A stretch of DNA of 64,000 nucleotides, from positions 744,001 through 808,000 of the forward strand of contig JAVDKK010000001.1 of assembly GCA_030849945.1 (NCBI GenBank), read 5' to 3'. The translations under genes and the position numbers were made by a program. The DNA comes from Schauerella fraxinea. GTDB lineage: Bacteria; Pseudomonadota; Gammaproteobacteria; Burkholderiales; Burkholderiaceae_B. Positions 43,698 to 52,098 of the stretch are shown here, piece by piece. Under the pieces are notes generated by a model. The model searched no databases. It had not been told where the DNA came from and worked only from the letters and a program-made list of their open reading frames with translations. Each line of letters starts with the position of its first letter. The stretch's first letter is position 1.

Positions 43698-43716
43698 ATC
43701 GGCAGTGCGATAAGCG

Positions 43717-43751
43717 GCAAAAGCGAGTCTTCGGACTCGCTTTTGCTTTTT
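43717..43751 (+). terminator. Intrinsic terminator after rplQ
   Basis: A perfect 13-base stem (GCAAAAGCGAGTC and its complement) is capped by a TTCG tetraloop closed by a C-G pair and followed by five T. It ends the alpha operon. Confidence 0.96.
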
Positions 43752-43911
43752 GGGCGTACCGTAAGTAACCTCTGGGCCAACCTGGCGATGCAATAGAGCG
43801 TGTCCATGTGGCGCTCGAGTTCAGATGACGCACGGATCCATATGGCGCACGGATCGATACCGCGAGTGTGCCAGCGCGTTGGCGTCGCCCCCCGCCCTTG
43901 AAGGATTGATG

Positions 43912-44283
43912 ATGAGCGCTGCCGCGATGTTGAATGACGACGATGTGGTGGTCGTCTTGTCCAATGCGCCGGATATCATGTTGGCCAAGCGCATTGCCCA
44001 TATTTTGATTGAAGACGGTTTGGCGGCGTGCGTGAACCTCGGCGCCCCGTCACTGTCCATCTATAGCTGGCAGGGCGAGATTGAAGGCGCCGACGAGGTC
44101 CCATTGACGATCAAGACCACGGCGGGCCGCCAGCAGGCGGTCATCGAGGCGCTCACACGCCTGCATCCCTATGAGGTGCCCGAGATCTTGGTCGTGCCCG
44201 CAATCGGCGGCAGCGCGGCGTATATCGCGTGGGTGCGCCAGCAAACCATGCGAGCCGGGCCGCAAGCGCCTGGACAACATTGA
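43912..44283 (+). CDS. cutA: CutA1-like divalent-cation tolerance protein
   Basis: CutA proteins form soluble trimers. Their role in copper tolerance is genetic and the biochemistry is unsettled. The 123-residue product has VVVVLSNAPDIMLAKRIAHI, ACVNLGAPSLSIYSWQGEI and the HPYEVPEILVVP signature near residue 90. I prefer ATG 43912 (AAGGA 6 bases upstream); ATG 43909 also has the site but closer, and the frame opens further upstream. dsbD follows after eight bases, the same cutA-dsbD pairing as in enterics. Confidence 0.9.
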   Translation: MSAAAMLNDDDVVVVLSNAPDIMLAKRIAHILIEDGLAACVNLGAPSLSIYSWQGEIEGADEVPLTIKTTAGRQQAVIEALTRLHPYEVPEILVVPAIGGSAAYIAWVRQQTMRAGPQAPGQH

Positions 44284-44291
44284 GAGGATGC

Positions 44292-46505
44292 ATGTCGAGT
44301 AGGGTTCAACGTTTGCCGGTGGTGTCGGGTGTTGGCGCACGCAAGGCGCCCGTGTCGGTCACGTCACTGATAGCGGTCTTGCTGCTGGCGTTGATTGGCC
44401 TCTTCGCCGCGATGTCGGCCGCGCGTGCGGAAGAGGGCTATCTCGACCCCGAGCAGGCGTTTGCCTTCAGCGCCGACATGGTCGATCCCAATACGGTCGA
44501 GGTGCGCTTTGCGATTGCGCCCGGCTATTACATGTACCGCGACCGCTTGCACGTGACGGTGGTGCCGCCCGCCGATGCCGAGCTCGGCGCGCCGCAATTT
44601 CCGGAAGGCATCGTCAAGTACGACCCGACCTTCGAGCAGAACATGACGGTCTATCACGACCGTTTGCCCATGCGCCTGCCGATCGTACGCGGCGCCGGGC
44701 CGATCACGCTAAACGTCAATAGTCAGGGCTGTGCGGACGCAGGTCTTTGCTATCCGCCGATGGATAGCCGCGTCACATTGACGCCCGCAGCCGGCGGGTA
44801 TGAGATCAGTACCGAATCGCGCGCGCAGTTCGAAAAGACTCAGCGCGCCGCGTCGTCGCAGGCCGCCGGCAGTTCGCGCTTCGGTAATTTGCTGAACGCG
44901 GGGGATATCGGCTTGGCCGATGCGATCGGCGGGCTGGGGATATGGCAAACCGCAGGCGTCTTTTTTGTGCTTGGCCTCTTGCTCGCGCTAACGCCTTGCG
45001 TGTTGCCGATGATTCCGATCGTCTCGGCGATTGTGGTCGGGGCGAGTGGCCGCTCGGATTCTGGCGTCGCCCCGCCTAGCCGCGTGCGCGGATTCGGTTT
45101 GGCGGCGGCGTATGTGGTGGGCATGTCCGTGGTGTACACCGCGTTGGGCGTGGCGGCGGGACTGAGCGGCGTGGGCCTGGCGGCATGGTTGCAAACGCCT
45201 TGGGTGCTGACGCTATTTGCCGTGTTGCTGGCGCTACTGGCGTTGGCCATGTTCGGCGCGTTCACCTTTCAAATGCCAGGCGGCGCCCAGGCGCGTTTGT
45301 CGGCATTGGCCGCGAAGATTCCGGGCGGACGCGTCACCAGCGCGATCATCATGGGTGCAATTTCGGCCTTGATCGTTGGCCCTTGCGTAGCCGCACCGTT
45401 GGCCGGCGCGTTGCTGTACATCTCGCAGACTGGCGACGTGGTATTGGGCGGCGCCGCACTGTTTGCCATGGCCTGGGGCATGGGCGTGCCGCTGCTCGTT
45501 GTGGGTGCTGCGTCGCAGGCTTGGCTGCCGCGCGTGGGTCAATGGATGAACGGTGTGAGTCGCCTATTCGGCGTGTTGTTGCTGGCGACAGCGTGGTGGA
45601 TGGTGCAGCCGATCGTGCCGACTTGGCTCATGATGTCGGGCTGGGCGCTCTTGGCGCTGGTGAGCGCGGTCATGTTGCGCGCATTCGATGCACTGCCACC
45701 GCAAGCGGGTACGGCACGAATGTTCGGAAAGGGGCTGGGCCTGTTGTTCGCGCTGGCCGGCATGGCGCTGGCCGTGGGCGTGGCGAGCGGCGGCCGCGAC
45801 GTGCTGCGGCCCTTGGCGCACTTTGCGCAGGGCAGTGCATGGGTTGGGGTGAGTGACGGCGATTATTTGCCTGCGAGCGGGCCATCGGGCGACGGCGCAG
45901 TAGCAGGATCGAACGGCAATGTGGCCGCCGCAGAGTTCGGCACCGGTGGCGCACGCAATGGCGATACAAGCACCGGCAACGCTAGCAATGCCAATGCCAA
46001 TGCCAATAGCAATGCAGGCACAGGCACAGGCACAGGCGGACTTCAGGCACTTGGTCTTACGGGAAGGACATCGGGTGCCCAACCGCCAGGGGAAACGCTC
46101 GCGGCGTCAGGCGTGCCCAATCAAGGCCCGGGTGTTCGACCGGGCAAGACCGCTTTTACGCGCGTCAAAACATCGGCCGATCTCGATGCCATCTTGGCGC
46201 AGGCCGATCGGCCCGTCATGCTGGATTTTTATGCCGACTGGTGTGTGTCTTGCCACGAGATGGAGCGGTTTACGTTTGGCGATCCCGCAGTCGCCGCGCG
46301 GTTGCGTGGGTTCCAATTGGTGCAGGCCGATGTGACGGCCAACGACCCCGAGGATCGCGCCCTGCTCAAGCGGTTCAAGCTCTTCGGGCCGCCCGGCATC
46401 ATGTTCTTTGATCCCAAGGGCGAGTACCTGGTGGATGCGCGCGTGATCGGGTTTCAGGATGCCAAGCGCTTCGCGGCCGTGCTGGACCGGGTCAACAATC
46501 GTTGA
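44292..46505 (+). CDS. dsbD: Thiol:disulfide interchange protein DsbD
   Basis: DsbD carries electrons from cytoplasmic thioredoxin to periplasmic partners such as DsbC and the cytochrome c apoprotein. The 737-residue product has an N-terminal helix or signal, a periplasmic alpha domain with cysteines 147 and 153 (CADAGLC), a membrane domain with C236 (TPCVL) and C365 (GPCVAAP), and a C-terminal thioredoxin domain with the active site C651VSC654. All six redox cysteines are present. It is longer than E. coli DsbD (565 aa): residues about 520-620 form a Gly/Ser/Ala/Asn-rich linker. GAGAGGA precedes ATG 44292. Confidence 0.93.
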   Translation: MSSRVQRLPVVSGVGARKAPVSVTSLIAVLLLALIGLFAAMSAARAEEGYLDPEQAFAFSADMVDPNTVEVRFAIAPGYYMYRDRLHVTVVPPADAELGAPQFPEGIVKYDPTFEQNMTVYHDRLPMRLPIVRGAGPITLNVNSQGCADAGLCYPPMDSRVTLTPAAGGYEISTESRAQFEKTQRAASSQAAGSSRFGNLLNAGDIGLADAIGGLGIWQTAGVFFVLGLLLALTPCVLPMIPIVSAIVVGASGRSDSGVAPPSRVRGFGLAAAYVVGMSVVYTALGVAAGLSGVGLAAWLQTPWVLTLFAVLLALLALAMFGAFTFQMPGGAQARLSALAAKIPGGRVTSAIIMGAISALIVGPCVAAPLAGALLYISQTGDVVLGGAALFAMAWGMGVPLLVVGAASQAWLPRVGQWMNGVSRLFGVLLLATAWWMVQPIVPTWLMMSGWALLALVSAVMLRAFDALPPQAGTARMFGKGLGLLFALAGMALAVGVASGGRDVLRPLAHFAQGSAWVGVSDGDYLPASGPSGDGAVAGSNGNVAAAEFGTGGARNGDTSTGNASNANANANSNAGTGTGTGGLQALGLTGRTSGAQPPGETLAASGVPNQGPGVRPGKTAFTRVKTSADLDAILAQADRPVMLDFYADWCVSCHEMERFTFGDPAVAARLRGFQLVQADVTANDPEDRALLKRFKLFGPPGIMFFDPKGEYLVDARVIGFQDAKRFAAVLDRVNNR
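45986..46037 (+). repeat. In-frame hexanucleotide repeats in the dsbD linker
   Basis: Four near-identical CAATGC units (45986 onward) are followed by three or more AGGCAC units (46017-46036). Each unit is six bases, so copy changes would alter linker length (Asn-Ala and Gly-Thr dipeptides) without a frameshift. Separately, three copies of the heptamer TCGGTAA lie after the stop codon (46513-46533). Confidence 0.85.
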
Positions 46506-46602
46506 AGAGACATCGGTAATCGGTAATCGGTATCAGTGATCGGCGTGCGCCAGTTCGATCGCCTGCGCTTCGTCATGGCGCTGCGCGATGCTCCGTCCGC
46601 AC

Positions 46603-47463
46603 TCATCCCTGATTGAGGCCCATATTGGTCTTAAGCAACTCGTAAATGTAGCGCGTCACAGGGTTGATGATGTCGGGCCGCATCCACAAGAAGTAAGGCA
46701 CATCGGGGAGATCTGGCAAACCGTCGGCTTCGCCGAGTACCCGCATGTCAGGCCCAAGAAGCTCGATGCTGCGCGCCGTGACGCCTAGGCCGGCGCGCAC
46801 GGCAGCTTTGATCCCGATTAGATTGGGCGCAAGATAATTGATATGCCAAGGTCTGCGCGATTGTTCCAATGCCGTCAGAGCCAGACGTCTGAAAATGCTG
46901 GGCTCGTCAGCGAGAATCAGCGGCACCGGCACAGTGGGGTCGTGCACATACGACGCCGAGCACAGCCACACTGTAGGCGAGGTGCGCAGCACCACCCCTT
47001 CGAACGCTTGTTCGAAACGGGTTGAGATCGTCAAATCCAGCTCGCCGGCGCGCAGCGCATCCATCAAAAACGGACTGCGCTCTGCGCGAATCTCGAGCTT
47101 GACGCGTGGCGTTGAGCGCGCGATGTGCGTCAAGAGTGTGGGGAGAATCGTGTCGGCCACATCGAGTGGAGCGCCCACGCGCAGCACGCCTTCCAACTGA
47201 ATATCCTGCAGCGCGCGCAGCGCTTCATCGTTGATGGCCAGCATGTGCTGCGCATAGTCGACGAGGCGGGTGCCGTGACTCGAGAGCCGCTTGTTGCGAC
47301 CGTGCTTCTCGAAGAGCGGGCGGTCAAACACGGCTTCCAGACGCTGCATCTGTTGGGTAATGGCAGACTGCGTTTTATGCAGTTTTTCCGCCGCCTCTGA
47401 GAACGTTCCTGTGCGGGCAACGATGACGAAAGTGCGCAGTAAATCTAGGTCTAAATTTCGCAT
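46603..47463 (-). CDS. LysR-family regulator of the sulfur cluster
   Basis: A 286-residue LysR protein with an N-terminal helix-turn-helix (FSEAAEKLHKTQSAITQQMQR near residues 20-42) and a periplasmic-binding-like effector domain. It diverges from the dioxygenase gene across 117 bases that contain the palindrome CAATTTAAATTG. AAAGGG lies 8 bases ahead of ATG 47463. It probably controls the rightward cluster in response to a sulfur compound; the ligand is not known. Confidence 0.85.
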   Translation of the reverse strand: MRNLDLDLLRTFVIVARTGTFSEAAEKLHKTQSAITQQMQRLEAVFDRPLFEKHGRNKRLSSHGTRLVDYAQHMLAINDEALRALQDIQLEGVLRVGAPLDVADTILPTLLTHIARSTPRVKLEIRAERSPFLMDALRAGELDLTISTRFEQAFEGVVLRTSPTVWLCSASYVHDPTVPVPLILADEPSIFRRLALTALEQSRRPWHINYLAPNLIGIKAAVRAGLGVTARSIELLGPDMRVLGEADGLPDLPDVPYFLWMRPDIINPVTRYIYELLKTNMGLNQG

Positions 47464-47506
47464 CGGGTTAACCCTTTATATTAGCGATGCTTATGTTTAG
47501 TTCGGG

Positions 47507-47544
47507 CAATTTAAATTGTCATGCCTAATTCATGTGTCTAAAGT
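47507..47544. promoter_or_regulatory. Promoter and LysR-type operator of the dioxygenase cluster
   Basis: TTGTCA (47516-47521) and TAAAGT (47539-47544) are separated by 17 bases and match TTGACA and TATAAT at five and four positions. The perfect 12-base palindrome CAATTTAAATTG (47507-47518) overlaps the -35, where LysR proteins often bind. The ribosome site GGAG (47570) and ATG 47581 follow at suitable distances. Confidence 0.65.
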
Positions 47545-47580
47545 AGCTGAAATTCCTGGCATTTACCTCGGAGATTGGCG

Positions 47581-48165
47581 ATGAGCACGGCGCATCCACA
47601 TCAAGTTGAAATCTCGACTGCGATCGAAAGCATTAGAGAAACAATTGGAACGGAAGGCTTGAACCGCGAGAGTCTGGATCAAGTTTTGCAGCATCTGATC
47701 GGGCTTGCGGGTCACAAGGACTGGTGGGCGGCGGACCGTTATCCGGGACCGGATGGCGACGATCGTCAGGCCCGCTACATGATCAGCGAAGATGCCGACA
47801 ACGGCTACGCGCTTTACCTGAATGTCATGCGCCGCGGCAACAAAATCGTCCCGCACAACCACACTACCTGGGCCTGTATCGCTGCCGTCGAGGGTGTAGA
47901 AAAGAACTACGTTTACGACCGGCTCGACGACGGTGCCGTCGAGGGACGTGGCGAGTTGAAGCAAGCGGATATCGTCGTGGTCGAACCGGGTACCGGTATC
48001 GCGTTGATGCCGGATGATATTCACGCCGTGCAAATCGAAGACGAAGAAATCCGTCATCTGCATATGTATGGCCGCGCCCTCGAAACACTCGATCGTCGAA
48101 TCGGTTTCGATCTCGAGGCGGGCACCTGCCGCATCATGCCGATCGGCGTGAAGACGCGGCGCTGA
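47581..48165 (+). CDS. Cysteine dioxygenase-type (thiol dioxygenase) cupin
   Basis: The 194-residue product has the PHNHTTWACIAAVEGVEKN core of the CDO_I family. H92, H94 and H148 would be the iron ligands. Such enzymes oxidise cysteine, or in the MDO branch 3-mercaptopropionate, to a sulfinate. The motif is HNH rather than the more usual HDH, and the substrate-binding arginine or glutamine cannot be assigned by eye. The start at 47581 rests on GGAG at 47570. It lies 5 bases before the lyase gene and is probably in one operon with it. Exact substrate unknown. Confidence 0.85.
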   Translation: MSTAHPHQVEISTAIESIRETIGTEGLNRESLDQVLQHLIGLAGHKDWWAADRYPGPDGDDRQARYMISEDADNGYALYLNVMRRGNKIVPHNHTTWACIAAVEGVEKNYVYDRLDDGAVEGRGELKQADIVVVEPGTGIALMPDDIHAVQIEDEEIRHLHMYGRALETLDRRIGFDLEAGTCRIMPIGVKTRR

Positions 48166-48170
48166 TCGAT

Positions 48171-49352
48171 ATGACCGATACGCTCAAGCCCGCTACGCGT
48201 CTGCTGCGCGCAGGGCGGCCCCATCGTGGTTGGGTGAATACGCCTGTGAGCCGCGCCAGCACGTATGTGTTCGACAGCGTGCAGCATTGGCGCGATACGC
48301 GGTCACGGCGCGAACAGGAGCGTTTGCTGTCGTATGGCGCGCGCGGCACCGATAGCACGCACGCGCTGGAAGATGCCTTGGTCGAGCTCGAGGGCGGTTA
48401 CCGCGCCAAGCTTTATCCAACCGGTCAGGCGGCGATCGCGGTGCTGCTGCTAGCGTATCTCAAGACCGGCGATCATGTGCTGATCACCGATGCCGTTTAT
48501 GAACCTGTACGTCGGTTTTGCGCTCAGCATTTGACCCGCCTCGGTATCGAGTACACGTTTTATCTGCCGGACGGCAGCGACATCGAGGCGAAGGTACAGC
48601 CGAATACGCGTTTGCTCTATGCCGAAAGCCCGGGTTCGCTCGTATACGAGATGCTGGATCTGCCCAAATGGGCTGATTGGGCGCATGCGCGCGATTGCCT
48701 CGTGGCCGTGGATAACACGTGGGGCGCAGGGTTGCTGTATCGCCCGCTGGCGCTGGGCGCCGATATCTCGGTGCAGGCCGCCACTAAGTATCTGGGTGGA
48801 CATGCCGATGTGGTGATGGGTGCCATCGTGACGACGCAAGCATCGTGGCAGCCACTGGAGCGCGCAAGTGTGGATTTCGGCCAAACGGTAGGTGCGGACG
48901 ACGCCTTCCTGGTGCTGCGCGGTATGCGTTCGCTGCCTTTGCGAATGGCGGGCCACGAACGCAACGCGTTGCATGTCGCGAAATGGCTTCAGGGCCGCGC
49001 GGAAGTTGCGCGCGTGCTTTGTCCGGCACTGCCTGACGATCCCAGTCATGCGCTGTGGCAGCGCGATTGCAGCGGGACAAACGGGCTGCTGTCGATCGAG
49101 TTCGCCGCCGGCATTGTCCCAGCCGATGTGGAGGCGATGATTGACGCCTTCACGCTCTTCGGTTTGGGCGCATCGTGGGGCGGCTTCGAGAGTTTGGTCG
49201 TCCCGATCAACATGCATAACGCGCGGTCGGTTTCTGACTGGTCCGGTCGCGGCGCGCTAATGCGTCTGCATATCGGACTAGAGGACCCGGCTGACCTCAC
49301 CGCCGATCTGGAGCAAGCCATGTCGCACCTCAAACGGCGCGCGGCGGCCTAG
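48171..49352 (+). CDS. metC: Cystathionine beta-lyase-like PLP enzyme (Cys/Met metabolism)
   Basis: A 393-residue member of the Cys/Met PLP family. The hallmarks are ALVELEGGYRAKLYPTGQAAI near residues 65-85, VAVDNTWGAGLLYRPLALGAD, and K206 in ATKYLGGHADVVMG as the Schiff-base lysine. It would cleave cystathionine, cystine or a related substrate to a thiol, pyruvate and ammonia. Beta- and gamma-lyases are not separable by eye; the symbol metC is only a best guess. It follows the dioxygenase by 5 bases, suggesting that its thiol product feeds that enzyme. Confidence 0.82.
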   Translation: MTDTLKPATRLLRAGRPHRGWVNTPVSRASTYVFDSVQHWRDTRSRREQERLLSYGARGTDSTHALEDALVELEGGYRAKLYPTGQAAIAVLLLAYLKTGDHVLITDAVYEPVRRFCAQHLTRLGIEYTFYLPDGSDIEAKVQPNTRLLYAESPGSLVYEMLDLPKWADWAHARDCLVAVDNTWGAGLLYRPLALGADISVQAATKYLGGHADVVMGAIVTTQASWQPLERASVDFGQTVGADDAFLVLRGMRSLPLRMAGHERNALHVAKWLQGRAEVARVLCPALPDDPSHALWQRDCSGTNGLLSIEFAAGIVPADVEAMIDAFTLFGLGASWGGFESLVVPINMHNARSVSDWSGRGALMRLHIGLEDPADLTADLEQAMSHLKRRAAA

Positions 49353-49487
49353 CCGTCCCATGCGCTAGTCGCCCAAACGGGCGCGTGTCGTTCGACGCGA
49401 CATACGCCTTCACTGCACCCTTTAGTTGTATCGACATGCCCTGCGCCCGGCAGGCGGCCCCCTCACGCCCGTTCACATCCTTTTTTA

Positions 49488-51137
49488 ATGACTCAAAGCA
49501 TGAATCCTCACCCCCGTTCTGTTTCTTCTCAATCATCGTCCACGGTCAATGCAGTATCGCCCGATCGGCTCAAGCAGTGGCTCCACGATGGCGAGGAAAT
49601 CGCGTTGCTCGATGTGCGCGAGCACGGCCTTTATGGTGAATCGCATTTGTTCTACGGGGTGAATACGCCGTATAGCCGGTTGGAAATCGAGGTGCCGCGT
49701 TTGGTGCCTAATCGCGCGGTCCGTGTGGTGGTCTACGATCAGGGCAAGGGGGATGACGTGGCCGCGCGTTCGGCGCAGCGCTTGACGGCATTGGGCTATC
49801 GGAACGTGAGCCTGTTGGCTGGCGGCATCCAAGCCTGGCGGGATGCCGGCATGGTGTGTTTTGCAGGGGTTAACGTACCGAGCAAAACGTTTGGCGAACT
49901 GGCGGAAGAGATTTATCACACGCCACGCATCAGCGCGGCCGAGCTCGCTGCCAAGCTGGCGCGCGAAGAAAACATGGTGGTGCTCGATGGCCGGCCGTTC
50001 GCCGAATTCAAAAAGATGAATATCCCGCAGGCGGTGTGCTGCCCCAACGGCGAGCTGCCGCTGCGCATCAACGCACTGGCCTCCGATCCGAGTACGACGA
50101 TCGTTATCAATTGCGCTGGACGCACTCGGAGCATCATCGGTGCCCAGACATTGATCAACCTGGGCATACCTAACCCGGTGTTCGCGTTGGAGAACGGCAC
50201 GCAAGGGTGGTATCTGGCGGATCTTCAGTTGGAACACGGCACCGATCGCCGCTACCCCGATACGCTGGATCCCGACCAAGTGCGCGTTCAGCGTGAGCGG
50301 GCCGAACGGCTTGCACATCGTTTCGGTGTGCCCAAGGTGTCGTCCAAGCAGGTCGACGTCTGGCTCGCCGACACGACCCGCACCACAGTGCTATGCGATG
50401 TGCGTACCCCTGAAGAGTTTCGTGCCGGCAGCCTGGCTGGTGCGCAGCACACTCCAGGGGGGCAATTGATTCAGGCAACCGATCAATATGTGGGCGTGCG
50501 CGGCGCGCGTCTGGTGCTCTTCGATACCGACGAGACACGTGCGCCTGCCGTGGCCAGCTGGTTGCGTCAAATGGGATGGGATGCCTGCGTACTGGAGGGT
50601 GGCCTGCAAGCCGACATCCGGACGCCGTCGTTAGAAAAGCAGCCGGTTGCATTGTTGTCAGCAGGTGATGCCGTACCGCCAACCCTTCAGCCTGACGCGT
50701 TGACGACTGCGCGCGCAGCCGGTGCGGTAGTGATCGATGTACGCCCCAGTATGGCTTTTCGTGCCGCGCATATCGCAGGCGCGGTCTGGTCGATCCGACC
50801 GCGCGTGGCGCAACTTGCGATTGCCGCCGCCGATCGCATTGTGCTGGTAGGCGACGACGTTGCTGTGGTCCGTCTTGCCGCGCAAGAGTTGATCGAGAGC
50901 GGCCAATGCAACGTCAGCATCAGCATCGGCGCGCCCGACGTATGGCAGGCCGCCGGGTTGCCGATCGCAGCGGATGGCGACACGCCGCCCGACGCCGAAT
51001 GCATCGACTTTCTCTTTTTCGTTCACGACCGCCATAGCGGCAACAAAGCGGCCGCGCGTCAGTACCTTGCCTGGGAAACGGATCTGGTTCATCAGATCGA
51101 CGCGCAGGAGCGTGCCGGGTTCCGTTTTCCGCAGTAA
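49488..51137 (+). CDS. Four-domain rhodanese-like sulfurtransferase
   Basis: A 549-residue cytoplasmic protein built from four rhodanese repeats (about residues 30-125, 145-235, 285-375 and 400-490) plus a short C-terminal helical piece. Only the second has the active-site cysteine: VINC209AGRTRS. At the matching position the first repeat has YDQGKGDD, the third FDTDETRA and the fourth VGDDVAVV, so they should not carry persulfide. The usual thiosulfate sulfurtransferase has two domains. It has no clear ribosome site (TTTTTTA before ATG 49488); ATG 49500 is an alternative. It lies inside the sulfur cluster. Confidence 0.85.
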   Translation: MTQSMNPHPRSVSSQSSSTVNAVSPDRLKQWLHDGEEIALLDVREHGLYGESHLFYGVNTPYSRLEIEVPRLVPNRAVRVVVYDQGKGDDVAARSAQRLTALGYRNVSLLAGGIQAWRDAGMVCFAGVNVPSKTFGELAEEIYHTPRISAAELAAKLAREENMVVLDGRPFAEFKKMNIPQAVCCPNGELPLRINALASDPSTTIVINCAGRTRSIIGAQTLINLGIPNPVFALENGTQGWYLADLQLEHGTDRRYPDTLDPDQVRVQRERAERLAHRFGVPKVSSKQVDVWLADTTRTTVLCDVRTPEEFRAGSLAGAQHTPGGQLIQATDQYVGVRGARLVLFDTDETRAPAVASWLRQMGWDACVLEGGLQADIRTPSLEKQPVALLSAGDAVPPTLQPDALTTARAAGAVVIDVRPSMAFRAAHIAGAVWSIRPRVAQLAIAAADRIVLVGDDVAVVRLAAQELIESGQCNVSISIGAPDVWQAAGLPIAADGDTPPDAECIDFLFFVHDRHSGNKAAARQYLAWETDLVHQIDAQERAGFRFPQ

Positions 51138-51224
51138 AGCCTTAGCGAGCGTGCCCGGCACGCCGTGGCGATTTATCCGTGCCGTTCATCAAAGCGGCCA
51201 TCCCCAACGATCAAGAGGAAAAAA

Positions 51225-52061
51225 ATGAAATCTGTTCAACGGAAAGTGCTGCTGGCCTGTGTATGTGCTCTGAGCGGTCTGGCGGCGTCGCCCGCCGCCA
51301 TGGCCGATCGGCTGGCCGATATCAAGTCGCGTGGCACGCTCGTCTGCGGCACGCAGAACGCCAGCGCACCTTATGCGTTTCAGGATCCCGCCACGCGCAG
51401 TTTCGTGGGTTATGACGTCGACATGTGCGCCGCGTTGGCTCGCGGCCTCGGCGTCAAGTTGGAGCACAAGCCGCTCTCCACCGAGGCGCGCATTCCCGAG
51501 TTGAAGATGGACCGCGTCGATGTGGTGGCAGGTGCGATGGCGTACCTGCCCGAGCGTGCAGAACAGGTGGATTTCAGCGCGCAGTACCTGCAAGGCGCGA
51601 TCAAGGTGCTCGTGAAGAAAAGCGCGGGCATCAAGACGTTGGCCGATCTTGGGGGCCGCAAGGTGTGCGCCTCGAAGGGATCGAGTTCGGCGGCGATCGC
51701 GAGCCGCGTGCTGGTCAAGTCTCAGGTCCTGACATTCCAGGATGTGTCGTCGTGCTATCTCGGCCTGCAGAACGACAAGGTCGAGGGTTTCACGGCAGGT
51801 GAACTCGTGCTCAAGCGTTTTGAACTCGATTCGGCCAAGTCCGGTGAAGCGACAGTATTGATCGACGAGCCGACCTATGTGGAGCACATTGGCCTCGTGG
51901 TCAACAAAGGCAATCCCGAATTGCTTGCCGCGTTGAATAAGGTGCTGGTCGATATCGATCGATCGGGCGAACTGGACCGCACGTACAACAAATGGTTGGG
52001 TGCCGACTCGATCTACAAGCTCACGCGCACGTTCAAGGTTGAACCCGTCGCCGCGCAATAA
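51225..52061 (+). CDS. Periplasmic amino acid-binding protein (ABC family 3)
   Basis: A 278-residue polar amino acid-binding protein with an N-terminal signal peptide (cleavage near AMA-DRL, about residue 27). The mature protein begins DIKSRGTLVCGTQNASAPYA and has GYDVDMCAALARGLG and IPELKMDRVDVVAGAMAYL. GltI/GlnH-like but with four cysteines. AAGAGGAA precedes ATG 51225. It is followed by two permeases and an ATPase. Given its neighbours, the substrate is probably a sulfur amino acid such as cystine or a thioether. Confidence 0.85.
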   Translation: MKSVQRKVLLACVCALSGLAASPAAMADRLADIKSRGTLVCGTQNASAPYAFQDPATRSFVGYDVDMCAALARGLGVKLEHKPLSTEARIPELKMDRVDVVAGAMAYLPERAEQVDFSAQYLQGAIKVLVKKSAGIKTLADLGGRKVCASKGSSSAAIASRVLVKSQVLTFQDVSSCYLGLQNDKVEGFTAGELVLKRFELDSAKSGEATVLIDEPTYVEHIGLVVNKGNPELLAALNKVLVDIDRSGELDRTYNKWLGADSIYKLTRTFKVEPVAAQ

Positions 52062-52073
52062 CACTGCAAGGAG

Positions 52074-52091
52074 GGGCGCGCGTGCGCGCCC
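52074..52091 (+). other. Hairpin between the ribosome site and the permease start
   Basis: GGGCGCGC and its complement GCGCGCCC are separated by GT, giving about a seven-base stem. AAGGAGG (52068-52074) sits just before it and the ATG follows seven bases after it. Folded, the stem would bring the ribosome site to normal distance. It may also serve as a 3' stabiliser of the binding-protein transcript. Confidence 0.7.
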
Positions 52092-52098
52092 GCCAACC

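Noticed and set aside
45986..46037. Hexanucleotide repeats as a phase-variation switch
   Set aside because: Units are multiples of three, so copy changes would not switch the frame.
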